A stretch of 12,958 nt of DNA, taken from NCBI GenBank assembly GCA_022822245.1, contig JAJECB010000417.1, positions 1 to 12,958 of the forward strand, read 5' to 3'. Origin of the DNA: Gammaproteobacteria bacterium. Lineage in GTDB: Bacteria; Pseudomonadota; Gammaproteobacteria; HK1. Positions 1-7,086 of the stretch are shown here, piece by piece. The notes under the pieces were generated by a model. It had not been told where the DNA came from. It saw only the letters and a list, made by a program, of their open reading frames with translations, and did no database searches. Made by a program: the position numbers and the translations under genes. Every line of letters begins with the position of its first letter. Within the stretch, counting starts at the first letter, position 1.

Positions 1-27
1 GCGCGCGGAGCCGCCCGCCCGTCCCTG

Positions 28-1245
28 CTATTCGACCGTCCCGATATGGATGGTCTTGAAGTCGGGGTTCTGGTACTCGGTGATGACCATCGGCACGTTG
101 ACCTGGCGGAGCTGGTCGAAGTAGCTCTGCCCCGTCCAGCTCACGGGCACGTCGCCGTTCGCGATGAACGGATTCGTTCCGTCCACGCTCGCGATCGCGC
201 TCTTGAACAGCTCGACGTCGTCGAGCGCGCCCGTGCCCGCGGCCTGCAGGGTCTGGAGAATCATCTCGAGCGCGTACACCTTCGTGCCCGCTTCGTCGTT
301 CCACTCGCCGGCCACCTGCTCGTACTGCTTGATGAAGCGCAGCATGTACTCGGTGCGGATCTCGGGCGCGCTCGCGCCGCCGACGGAAATGAAGCCGTTC
401 GCGAGGTCGCCGGCGATCTCGCTCAGAATCTTCGCGTCCATGGCGGTCTCCGTGCTCATGACTCCTTGATAGCCGAGCTCGCGCGCGGCCCGGATGAGAA
501 GCGGAGCATCGGAGGGCGTCACTCCCGAGAGCACCAGGAGATCGGGCGAATCCTTGATCACGCGGCCCACGATGGGCAGGAAGTCCGTCGTCCCGGGCTC
601 GTACGTGCTGTCCGAGGACAGGAGCTCGAGTCCGACCTGATCCGCCGCCGCGACGCAGTTGTCACGGCTGTTGAGCCCGCTCGCGTCGTTGCGGGGAAGG
701 CAGCTCACCGTATTGACCCCCATGTCCTCCTTGAGGAATCGGTAGATGACGGGTGCCGACTGGTAGCCGGCAATCATCCCGAGGGCCGTGTTGTGGCTGG
801 GCGGGGAGAACAGCTCGCGCAGCCATCCGTACGAGATGTTGAAGGCACCGCCCTTCTCCATGACGGGAAGGACCGCGCGCGTCGTTTCGTCGACGTTCGG
901 GCCGATGATGTACTTGATGCCTTCCTGGTACACGAGCCGTTCGGCGCCCGCGATGGCCACCCGGGGGTCGTTCTTCGTGTCGATGCTGACGAGCTCGAGC
1001 CGGTAGCGCTCTCCCTCGAGCTCGAAGCCTCCGTCGGCGTTGATCATCTCGATGTGGGCCTGCGCGGTGTACTTGTTGATGAGTCCCCACGAGGCGGCGG
1101 GGCCGCTCATCACCCCGAGCTGGCCGATTCTGAGCACCTTGTCCTGGGCGAAGGCCGAGGCCGACAGCCCGGCCGCGACGAGCGCCGCGGCGGCCAGGGG
1201 GAGAATTTTCGCGGCAAAGCGCCGCCGTCCAACGAGTGTCTTCAT
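28..1245 (-). CDS. ABC transporter substrate-binding protein, branched-chain amino acid/amide type (Peripla_BP_6 family)
   Basis: This 405-residue protein should be the periplasmic receptor of an ABC importer of the LivK/AmiC type, which bind branched-chain amino acids, amides, urea or aromatic acids. Residues 1-33 form a Sec signal peptide: a basic start with RRR, a long Ala/Leu core, and an AFA|Q cleavage site after residue 33. The mature part opens with LRIGQLGVMSG and continues with GPNVDETTRAVLPV and DLLVLSG, which is the usual two-lobe fold of the family; the length is normal. The ATG is preceded by GAGGAG about seven bases upstream. No permease or ATPase of the Liv type is in the window; they could follow on the minus strand beyond the left edge. 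The ligand cannot be told from sequence. The nearby amidase, hydantoin-racemase and amidohydrolase genes suggest an amide or ureide rather than a plain amino acid, but that is inference. Confidence 0.9.
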   Translation of the reverse strand: MKTLVGRRRFAAKILPLAAAALVAAGLSASAFAQDKVLRIGQLGVMSGPAASWGLINKYTAQAHIEMINADGGFELEGERYRLELVSIDTKNDPRVAIAGAERLVYQEGIKYIIGPNVDETTRAVLPVMEKGGAFNISYGWLRELFSPPSHNTALGMIAGYQSAPVIYRFLKEDMGVNTVSCLPRNDASGLNSRDNCVAAADQVGLELLSSDSTYEPGTTDFLPIVGRVIKDSPDLLVLSGVTPSDAPLLIRAARELGYQGVMSTETAMDAKILSEIAGDLANGFISVGGASAPEIRTEYMLRFIKQYEQVAGEWNDEAGTKVYALEMILQTLQAAGTGALDDVELFKSAIASVDGTNPFIANGDVPVSWTGQSYFDQLRQVNVPMVITEYQNPDFKTIHIGTVE

Positions 1246-1252
1246 TTCTTGG

Positions 1253-1258
1253 CTCCTC
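1253..1258 (-). promoter_or_regulatory. Ribosome binding site of the Liv-type binding protein gene
   Basis: On the minus strand this reads GAGGAG, followed by seven bases and the ATG that ends at 1245. It supports the chosen start, which also gives a complete signal peptide. Confidence 0.7.
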
Positions 1259-1531
1259 GACGTGCGCCTTCTGGGTCACAATCCCGGAAGGTCGATCGGC
1301 GAGAGACGATAGCACACGCTTTCGGCAACATACAGTGAAATTCCTTCAACTATTTGATTAGAAAACAAAAAGAAGATCGGACGGACTAGCCCCAAGCAGC
1401 ACGAGCCGAAGGGAGGCGAACGCGTCGGAACCGCCGCCGGCGAGGCGACGATCCGACCGGACCCATCCCGCGATCGGTCTCGTGCCGTCGGTCGGCGCCG
1501 GCCGGCGAACTCGCTGTTTTGCGGCGGGCGG

Positions 1532-1561
1532 TTGTCAGGAGCGCGAGCCGAAGGATATCTT
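1532..1561 (+). promoter_or_regulatory. Candidate sigma-70 promoter for the racemase-amidase pair
   Basis: TTGTCA at 1532-1537 is one mismatch from the -35 consensus. TATCTT at 1556-1561 is a fair -10 box, with an 18-base spacer. It would give a leader of roughly 80-90 bases before the ATG at 1651. The match was found by eye in GC-rich DNA, so it is only a candidate. Confidence 0.35.
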
Positions 1562-1650
1562 TCGTCCGACCCCGCCCCGAGTCGGCGCGGGGTACGTGGG
1601 CACGGAGCTCCCGGGTGCGGGGGCGAGAGTTCGGCTGGAGGGCGCGACGC

Positions 1651-2412
1651 ATGCGGATCAAGATCATCAATCCGAACACGACCCTCGGAATGACGAGGAC
1701 GATCGGAGAAGCCGGGCGCTCGGTCGCGCGGCCGGGCACCGAGATCGTCGCGGTGAGCCCGGCGTTCGGACCGGCGTCCATCGAGTCGCACTACGACGAG
1801 TTCCTGTGCGCGCCGGGGCTTCTCGACGAGATCCGCCGCGGCGACGACGACGGATTCGACGCCTTCATCGTGGCCTGTTTCGGAGATCCGGCCCTCCATG
1901 CCTGCCGCGAGATCACCCGCAAGCCCGTCGTCGGGATCGCCGAGGCGGCGCTCTACACGGCCTCGATCCTGGCCGCCCGGTTCTCCATCCTGACGCTCAT
2001 CCCGCGGGTGAGAACGCTCGTCGAGGAGATGGTGGCCGGATACGGCTTCACCCACCGGCTCGCGAGCATCCGGACCACGCCCCTGCACGTGCTCGACGCG
2101 GACACCGATCCGCAGGCGTGCCTGGATCGCCTCGCGGTCGAAGCGCGCAAGGCGAAGGACGAGGACGGGGCCGAAGCGATCCTGCTCGGCTGCGCGGGCT
2201 TCGCCGATTTCGCGGACCGGATCGAGCGTGAGCTCGACATCCCGGTGCTCGACGGCGTGGTCTGCGCGGTGAAGCTCGCCGAGGGAATCGTGGAGCTCGG
2301 GAAGCGAACGAGCGGCCACCTCACCTACAGCCCCCCCGAACCGAAGGCATACACCGGCATCCTCGCGGGGTTCGGAACCGAAGCGGCGCGGGTCGCGAGC
2401 GCGGCCGACTGA
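1651..2412 (+). CDS. Hydantoin/Asp-Glu racemase family protein with both catalytic cysteines
   Basis: This 253-residue protein belongs to the Asp/Glu/hydantoin racemase family, which includes hydantoin racemase (HyuE/HyuA) and allantoin racemase (HpxA). These enzymes invert a stereocentre by a two-base mechanism using a pair of cysteines, and need no cofactor. It begins MRIKIINPNT, the family's N-terminal signature. The two cysteines are present: Cys76 in VACFGDP and Cys181 in LLGCAGF, at the spacing known from characterised hydantoin racemases. The reading frame is open upstream to 1519, but the ATG at 1651 is preferred: it lies eight bases after GGAGGG (1637-1642) and gives the conserved start. 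The M20 hydrolase follows after 56 bases on the same strand, the classic partner for turning racemised carbamoyl or ureido compounds into one isomer. Hydantoin, carbamoyl and allantoin-type substrates cannot be distinguished here. Confidence 0.9.
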   Translation: MRIKIINPNTTLGMTRTIGEAGRSVARPGTEIVAVSPAFGPASIESHYDEFLCAPGLLDEIRRGDDDGFDAFIVACFGDPALHACREITRKPVVGIAEAALYTASILAARFSILTLIPRVRTLVEEMVAGYGFTHRLASIRTTPLHVLDADTDPQACLDRLAVEARKAKDEDGAEAILLGCAGFADFADRIERELDIPVLDGVVCAVKLAEGIVELGKRTSGHLTYSPPEPKAYTGILAGFGTEAARVASAAD

Positions 2413-2468
2413 CGCGGCGCCGGATCGCATCCACCCCGGTCGCGCGGGCACCGAGGCGGAACGGCACG

Positions 2469-3704
2469 ATGGCCCGGCCGGCGGATCTCCGCATCGACTT
2501 CCGGCGTCTTCGAGGCCGCATCGATGCCTTGGCGGAGATCGGCGCCATCGACGGCGGCGGCGTCTGCCGGCTCGCCCTCGGCGACGAGGACCGGGCGGCC
2601 CGCGACCGTGCGGTCGGATGGATGCGCGAGCTCGGGCTCGCGGTCACCGTCGACGAGATCGGCAACGTCGTGGGCATCCTACCCGGACGCGAGGACTGCG
2701 CACCGGTGATGACCGGGTCGCACATCGATTCCGTCCGGACGGGCGGTCGCTACGACGGCGCGCTCGGAGTGCTCGCGGGACTCGAGGTGATCGCCACCCT
2801 GAACGAAGCGGGTCTTCGCACCCGGCGGCCTCTCGCGGTGGGATTCTTCACCAACGAGGAAGGAGTTCGGTTCGCCCCGGACATGATGGGAAGCATGGTC
2901 CACCAGGGGCTGCTGCCTCTCGACGCGATGCTCGCCGTGAAGGGGACCGATGGCGCCACCGTCGGGGACGAGCTTCGCCGCATCGGTTACGCGGGCTCGA
3001 CGCCGTGCGCATCGCTGCGCCCCCATGCATTCGTCGAGCTGCACATCGAGCAGGGGCCCGTGCTCGAGCGCGAGGGGATCGACCTCGGGGTCGTCGAGGG
3101 CGTGCAGGGCATTTCATGGACGGAAGTCGTCCTGCGGGGAGTCGCGAACCACGCGGGAACCACGCCGATGGCCCTGCGCCACGACGCGGGCTACGGCGCG
3201 GCCTCCGTGGCGGTCTTCGCGCGCAAGCTCGCCCGTCGCATGGGCGGCCCCCAGGTCGCGACGGTGGGCAGCCTCGCGCTGGTGCCCGATCTCGTGAACG
3301 TCATTGCGCACACCGCGCGCCTCACGGTAGACCTCAGGAACACCGACGAGCCGGCCCTGCGGAGCGCCGAGGCGGAGCTCGCAGCGCACCTCGATCGCCT
3401 CGCCTCGGAAGAGGGGCTCGAGGTCGAAAGGCGCTCGCTCGCTCGATTCCGGCCGGTCGCGTTCGATGGCGCGGTAGAGGATCTCATCGAGCGCGAGGCC
3501 CGCGCGCTCGGAGCGAGCACGCGGCGCATGCCGAGCGGGGCCGGACACGACGCCCAGGCGTTCGCACCGGGCTGCCCGACGGGCATGATCTTCGTCCCGA
3601 GCGCCGGCGGGATCAGCCACAACGTGGCGGAGCACACCGACGACGCCGACCTCGAGCTGGGAGCGAACGTCCTGTTGCGGGTGCTGCTCGATCTTTCTTG
3701 CTGA
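2469..3704 (+). CDS. M20-family Zn-dependent amidohydrolase: N-carbamoyl-L-amino acid hydrolase / allantoate amidohydrolase
   Basis: This 411-residue protein is a full-length member of the HyuC/AllC/beta-ureidopropionase branch of peptidase family M20. These cytosolic dimers use two metal ions to remove a carbamoyl or ureido group, releasing ammonia and carbon dioxide. The visible metal ligands are His85 (GSHIDSV), Asp96 (GGRYDGALG), Glu131 (FTNEEGVRF), His192 (ELHIEQGP) and His384 (GGISHN..EHT). Glu130 next to Glu131 is the expected general base. NHAGTTPM (227-234) and GAGHDAQ (357-363) are the substrate-site and lid-domain motifs of the family. It follows the racemase by 56 bases and probably shares its transcript; GAGGCGGA just upstream is a modest ribosome site. 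Carbamoyl-amino acid hydrolase and allantoate amidohydrolase share these motifs, so specificity is open. The racemase neighbour slightly favours the former. Confidence 0.92.
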   Translation: MARPADLRIDFRRLRGRIDALAEIGAIDGGGVCRLALGDEDRAARDRAVGWMRELGLAVTVDEIGNVVGILPGREDCAPVMTGSHIDSVRTGGRYDGALGVLAGLEVIATLNEAGLRTRRPLAVGFFTNEEGVRFAPDMMGSMVHQGLLPLDAMLAVKGTDGATVGDELRRIGYAGSTPCASLRPHAFVELHIEQGPVLEREGIDLGVVEGVQGISWTEVVLRGVANHAGTTPMALRHDAGYGAASVAVFARKLARRMGGPQVATVGSLALVPDLVNVIAHTARLTVDLRNTDEPALRSAEAELAAHLDRLASEEGLEVERRSLARFRPVAFDGAVEDLIEREARALGASTRRMPSGAGHDAQAFAPGCPTGMIFVPSAGGISHNVAEHTDDADLELGANVLLRVLLDLSC

Positions 3705-3755
3705 CCGCGGCGCGCGAACGCGCCCCGCCCGCGCTCTTGCGGTAGTCTCGCCGCG

Positions 3756-3920
3756 ATGGACATCCTGCCCCTCCTCATCGGGATCTCGATCGGGGTCGCC
3801 GTCGCGATTGCGGGACTGTTCCTCTGGGCGGTCCGATCGGGGCAGTTCGACGATCTCGACACCCCGGCGGTGCGGATCCTCGCCGACGACGACGAGGAGG
3901 ACGCGCCCCCTCCCCGCTGA
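3756..3920 (+). CDS. ccoS: CcoS, cbb3-type cytochrome c oxidase assembly protein
   Basis: This 54-residue protein matches CcoS, a single-pass inner membrane protein needed to mature the cbb3 high-affinity terminal oxidase, in which it helps insert heme or copper cofactors into CcoN. It starts MDILPLLIGIS, has one hydrophobic helix at about residues 4-26, then the family hallmark WAVRSGQFDDLDTPA at 24-38 and an acidic tail (ILADDDEEDA). Typical CcoS proteins are about 45-70 residues, so it is full length. It lies 51 bases after the M20 hydrolase on the same strand, with no clear Shine-Dalgarno sequence. Normally ccoS ends a ccoGHIS cluster next to ccoNOQP; none of those genes is here, so it is an orphan with unrelated neighbours. 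The call rests on the WAVRSGQFDDL motif together with the single helix. Confidence 0.88.
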   Translation: MDILPLLIGISIGVAVAIAGLFLWAVRSGQFDDLDTPAVRILADDDEEDAPPPR

Positions 3921-3981
3921 GCCGTGCGTCCCCGGGGCCGGGTAGCGCCGGCGGCCGCCGGGAGCCCGGACCTGGCCGCAC

Positions 3982-4029
3982 TATTTCACCGATTTTCGTG
4001 GCGCCCTCGCGACGGAAATCGGTGAAATA
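3982..4029. repeat. Near-perfect inverted repeat / long hairpin
   Basis: The arms TATTTCACCGATTT (3982-3995) and AAATCGGTGAAATA (4016-4029) are exact inverted complements of 14 bases. Pairing extends inward through one T-G wobble and three more pairs, and GCG/CGC can close the top. The arms are AT-richer than the surroundings and no run of T follows. It is therefore not a standard terminator; an operator, a mobile element end pair or a small palindromic repeat are the options. Confidence 0.8.
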
Positions 4030-4036
4030 CACCTAT

Positions 4037-4076
4037 CGGCGTCGTCCAGAATCGACGCCGCCTATAATTATTTGAT
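4037..4076 (+). terminator. Possible weak intrinsic terminator after ccoS
   Basis: CGGCGTCG (4037-4044) and CGACGCCG (4053-4060) form an exact eight-base-pair GC stem with an eight-base loop. It is followed by CCTATAATTATTTGAT, which is A/T-rich but not a clean T run. It may end the racemase-hydrolase-ccoS transcript. The same tract contains a perfect TATAAT (4063-4068) but no matching -35 box or downstream plus-strand gene. Confidence 0.3.
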
Positions 4077-4148
4077 ATGTATTCATAAATCTGACCATCC
4101 TGATTCTGTCGAATCCCAACGACCGCACGTCCTCGAACAGCAGCAACG

Positions 4149-4536
4149 TCACGTCTTCGGCAAACTCAATCCGTTCCTCCACGACCGGCCGTGGAACAGC
4201 GCCACGTCGGATCCGCGATCCAGCCCGTCCGGCAACGCCGCCCCGTCTTCCTCGCCGGCGTCAACGAGAAACGCGCGCAGGTCGTCCGCCGCCTTCCGGA
4301 AGCGGTCGCCCGAGTGTTCGACGGCGCGCGCCATTGGTCCCGCAGCTAGGTCCGCGGGCGAGGTCGACCCTCCGGAGTTCAGGACCTGCATATAGAAATT
4401 GTCCTTGCCGATGATGGAACCCACGACCCGGGCGATCGTCGGGTGCCGAAGCAGAATGTTCCGCACCGGATCCAACTGGAAGCTTGACACCCGGGCACGA
4501 GGAAGTGGCGACAATCGCCACCGCGTGCTCCTTCAC
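4149..4536 (-). pseudogene. Decayed coding remnant, possibly of an Lrp/AsnC-type regulator effector domain
   Basis: I do not recognise an intact gene here. Reading the minus strand, one frame gives EHAVAIVATSSCPG (just inside 4536). A neighbouring frame, open from about 4514 to 4149, then gives LDPVRNILLRHPTIARVVG and GKDNFYMQVL. Joined across a frameshift near 4490, these resemble the Lrp/AsnC ligand-binding domain pattern: a strand ending in PG, a helix with 'hP.v..v', then a Gly and a strand. No helix-turn-helix domain lies upstream, and the sequence after 4380 does not continue the fold. It sits just downstream of the second racemase gene on the same strand. It may be a broken local regulator; chance resemblance in GC-rich DNA is also possible. 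Confidence 0.25.
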
Positions 4537-4632
4537 GCCGTCGAGAAACTGGCAGGCGGGCCGGGGCAGCCCGCAACCGCGCGCGTCGCTCGCGCCCCCG
4601 CAGGTTCCGGCCCGTGTACCCGGCGGCCGAAC

Positions 4633-5355
4633 CTACCGGGAGAGCAACCGGGCGAGCGGGGGCGCGAGGCCGCTCACCGTCGTCGCGGAGCTTGCCGGGG
4701 CACCAGGCCAGGGCCCGCCGAGGCCAAGGGACAGCACAGCTTCGCACAAGCGCACGGCACACGTTACGCCTTCAAGCAACGGCACCGCCGAGGCGTCGCG
4801 AAGCGAATCGGCGATGGCAGACAGGGGCGGACCGACAAGCACTACCGCCCCCGGGTCGTCGGCGGCCAGAAGTGTATCGAGCGCGGCACGGGCACTTTCG
4901 GCATAGTCGAGATCGGGGGGGGCCGCTTGCACCGCGTGGATGCCGATGAATCCGTCCTCGACCCCATAGGCGGCCGGCAGCTTGCCGAGGAGCGTGGTGA
5001 ATGGCGGCGCGGGGGCGAGAATCGAGTAACGGCAGCGGGCCAGGCGAATCGCGGAGAACACCGCGTCGGCGAGAGTCATCACCGGCTTGCGAAAGAGGTC
5101 GGCCGCCTCCGCCGCACCGTAGTCGCCGAAGGCCGCGACAATGACCGCGTCGTGGTCGTCGATGTGCTCCGCGACCGCCTCCAGCATCGCGTGGACGCCA
5201 ATGGCGAGCTCCGCGGGACGACGCATGAGATTGACCCCGAACGGTCCGGTGGCGCCCGTCACGATGGTTTCGGGGGATGCGGCCGCCTCGGCCAGCGCGA
5301 CGAAGGCCCGCGTGGACGGCTCGGAGGTGTTGGGGTTGACGACGGCGAGTCGCAT
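4633..5355 (-). CDS. Asp/Glu/hydantoin racemase family protein lacking both catalytic cysteines
   Basis: This 240-residue protein has the family start MRLAVVNPNT and the same overall order of motifs as the racemase at 1651-2412 (GPFG, VIVAAFGD, KPVMTLADA, LLEGVTCAVRL), so the fold should be the same. The two catalytic cysteines are missing. The first position is Ala in VAAFGD (residue 75), where the paralogue has VACFGD. The second is Pro in VGPPLS (residue 176), where the paralogue has LGCAGF. Its remaining cysteines (108, 199, 204) are elsewhere. It cannot racemise by the usual two-cysteine mechanism; it may bind ligand only, or do another reaction. The ATG has GGAGA about eight bases upstream. 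It is transcribed divergently from the amidohydrolase at 5517 across 161 bases, which suggests shared regulation. The frame is intact, so it is not an obvious pseudogene. Confidence 0.85.
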   Translation of the reverse strand: MRLAVVNPNTSEPSTRAFVALAEAAASPETIVTGATGPFGVNLMRRPAELAIGVHAMLEAVAEHIDDHDAVIVAAFGDYGAAEAADLFRKPVMTLADAVFSAIRLARCRYSILAPAPPFTTLLGKLPAAYGVEDGFIGIHAVQAAPPDLDYAESARAALDTLLAADDPGAVVLVGPPLSAIADSLRDASAVPLLEGVTCAVRLCEAVLSLGLGGPWPGAPASSATTVSGLAPPLARLLSR

Positions 5356-5504
5356 GGCGGATTCTCCGGGGACGGTGGATCCCCCCGAGCTTAGCGCGCC
5401 GACCGACCGGCCGCACCTTCGCGTCCGTCGGTTACCATCGCGAGCTGGGGCATCCAGACGGTTCCCGAAGCAACCGCGGCTTCCCGGCGGCGGTGGTGTC
5501 GGGC

Positions 5505-5510
5505 AGGAGG
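5505..5510 (+). promoter_or_regulatory. Ribosome binding site fixing the amidohydrolase start
   Basis: AGGAGG lies six bases before the ATG at 5517. The frame is also open to a GTG at 5493, but that start would place this strong site inside the gene, so 5517 is preferred. Confidence 0.75.
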
Positions 5511-5516
5511 GGACCG

Positions 5517-7052
5517 ATGGCGAAATCGCTCATCCGCGGCCGCACCGTGGTCCGGGAGATCGAGGGGCGGAGGAACGCCGCCGTCCTGTCCGACGGCGGC
5601 ATACTCGTCGAAGACGAGCGCATTGCCGCCATTGGCCCGCACGAGGAGCTCCGGCGCCGGAATCCGGATGCGCGGCGGATTGGCTCGGATCGCCACATCG
5701 TCTTGCCGGGGTTCGTGAACGCCCATCATCATGTCGGCATGACACCGGTTCAGTTGGGCTCGCTCGACGAACCGCTGGAGATGTGGGCGATCACGCGCAT
5801 CGGCGCCCGCGCGGTCGATCCCTATCTGGACACGCTCTACTCCGCCTTCGAGATGCTCGAGTCCGGAGTGACCACCGTCCAGCACATCTTTGCATGGGTC
5901 CACCGCGACCTCCCGGCGGTCCGCAACATGGTGGAGCGGATGCTCGCCGCCTACGATGAGGTCGGCATGCGGGTCTCGTTCTCGGTCGCGATGCGCGACC
6001 AGAACCGGAGCATGCTGATCGACGACGACGCAATGCTCGCCGGCGTGCCGGAAGCGCTCCGCCCCCGGCTGGCGGCCCGGTTCGAGCACTACACGGTCCC
6101 GCTCGAAGAGCAGCTCGGACTCTTCGAGGATCTGCTGCGGAGCTATGCGGACCACCCGCGGATCGCCATCCAGCTCGCTCCCGGGAATCTGCACTGGTGC
6201 TCGGACTCCGCGCTCGAGATCCTCGACGCCGCCGCGCGCCGGCACGAGGTGCCGCTGCACATCCACCTCCTCGAGACGATCTACCAGAAGGAGTACGCCC
6301 GGCGGCGGACCGGTGGATCGGCCCTCGAGCACCTTGAGCGGTGCGGAATGCTGGGACCCCACGTCACCCTCGGGCACGGGGTCTGGATGACCGAGGCCGA
6401 CATCGAGCTCGCCGCCGATACGGGCACCCACATCTGCCACAACTGCAGCTCCAACCTGCGGCTCCGGAGTGGAATCCTCCCCCTCAACCGGCTTGCCCGG
6501 CGGGGAGTGAACGTGGCCCTCGGGATCGACGAGGCAGGGCTGAACGACGACCGCGACATGCTCCAGGAGATGCGGCTCGTGCTTCGCCTGCACCGCGAGC
6601 CGGGCATGGACGAGCGCATGCCGACGGCCGAGGAGGTGCTGGCCATGGCGACCGCGGGCGGGGCCCGGACAACGCCGTTCGCGGGCCGGATCGGAGCGCT
6701 CCGCCCGGGGATGCAGGCCGATCTCGTTCTCATCGATGCGGATCGGCTCGCCGGTCCTTACCTCGACCCGGTCATCGGGCCCGTCGAGGCGGTCCTCAAC
6801 CGGGCCAAGGCCGAGCACGTCGATGCGGTGATGGTGGACGGTGCGATGGTGGTGGAGGACGGCGCCGTGTGCCGCGTCGACAAGGAGGCGGCGCTCGAGG
6901 AGCTTCGCCGTTCACTCGCACATCCGCTGAGCGGGGAGGAGGAGGCCGAACGGGCGTTCGCGAAGGCGCTCTACGAGCCGGTGCGACGGCTCTACGAGGG
7001 CTATGCGGACCTCGAGGCCCCGGAGCCCTTCTGGCGTGTGAACGCCCGGTAG
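5517..7052 (+). CDS. Metal-dependent amidohydrolase (ATZ/TRZ-like)
   Basis: This 511-residue cytosolic enzyme belongs to the amidohydrolase superfamily branch that includes AtzB-type hydrolases, guanine deaminase and SAH/MTA deaminases, which hydrolyse C-N bonds on rings using one metal. The metal ligands are visible: His70 and His72 (NAHHHVG, after the LPGFVN strand), His250 with Glu253 (HIHLLET), His287 (LGHGVW) and Asp338 (LGIDEAG). The stretch HICHNCSSNLRLRSGILPL (305-323) matches the deaminase-type HxPxSN region in changed form. The C-terminal composite sheet returns at about 370-440 (GALRPGMQADLVLID). A helical tail of some 70 residues follows. The start is set by AGGAGG. It lies divergent to the cysteine-less racemase and upstream of the dipeptide-type transporter. 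The substrate is unknown; a cyclic amide, purine-like or triazine-like ring is the family-level expectation. Confidence 0.88.
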   Translation: MAKSLIRGRTVVREIEGRRNAAVLSDGGILVEDERIAAIGPHEELRRRNPDARRIGSDRHIVLPGFVNAHHHVGMTPVQLGSLDEPLEMWAITRIGARAVDPYLDTLYSAFEMLESGVTTVQHIFAWVHRDLPAVRNMVERMLAAYDEVGMRVSFSVAMRDQNRSMLIDDDAMLAGVPEALRPRLAARFEHYTVPLEEQLGLFEDLLRSYADHPRIAIQLAPGNLHWCSDSALEILDAAARRHEVPLHIHLLETIYQKEYARRRTGGSALEHLERCGMLGPHVTLGHGVWMTEADIELAADTGTHICHNCSSNLRLRSGILPLNRLARRGVNVALGIDEAGLNDDRDMLQEMRLVLRLHREPGMDERMPTAEEVLAMATAGGARTTPFAGRIGALRPGMQADLVLIDADRLAGPYLDPVIGPVEAVLNRAKAEHVDAVMVDGAMVVEDGAVCRVDKEAALEELRRSLAHPLSGEEEAERAFAKALYEPVRRLYEGYADLEAPEPFWRVNAR

Positions 7053-7086
7053 CGCACGGGCCCGGGGGCGGGAACCCCAGGGTCGG

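Larger units (their letters stand above)
1246..1650. other. Divergent intergenic region with AT-rich island
   Basis: These 405 bases separate the minus-strand binding protein gene from the plus-strand racemase gene, so promoters for both should lie here. I see no convincing gene. An AT-rich patch at about 1336-1378 stands out from the GC-rich surroundings and is the natural place for the binding protein promoter. I could not find well-spaced -35 and -10 boxes for that gene. The patch holds AACTATTTGAT at 1348-1358, which recurs with one change at 4066-4076. Confidence 0.6.
3921..4632. other. Gene-poor stretch: hairpins, AT-rich patch and decayed coding DNA
   Basis: No intact gene is convincing in these roughly 710 bases. 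It holds a long hairpin (3982-4029), a second hairpin followed by AT-rich DNA (4037-4076), and a minus-strand coding remnant (about 4149-4536). It separates ccoS from the convergent second racemase gene. It looks like a junction where DNA has been lost or rearranged. Confidence 0.6.

Noticed and set aside
46..1338. Long open frame antisense to the Liv-type binding protein
   Set aside because: Shadow frame common in GC-rich DNA. The translation is rich in Arg, Val, His and Asp with no family motifs, whereas the opposite strand encodes a complete binding protein.
1246..1400. Sigma-70 promoter for the Liv-type binding protein on the minus strand
   Set aside because: Several TTG-like and TAT-like hexamers occur in the AT-rich patch, but none pair at 16-18 bases.
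1276..2451. Long minus-strand frame across the racemase gene
   Set aside because: It overlaps a clear racemase with both catalytic cysteines and its translation shows no recognisable motif.
4091..4135. Plus-strand reading ILILSNPNDRTS that recalls the racemase N-terminus
   Set aside because: Only about a dozen residues are suggestive and the rest of the frame shows no racemase motif. It also lacks a start codon with a ribosome site.
4072..4395. 107-codon plus-strand frame in the gene-poor stretch
   Set aside because: No motif, Ser/Arg/Pro-rich tail typical of shadow frames, no ribosome site. The minus strand in the same place gives a more protein-like remnant.
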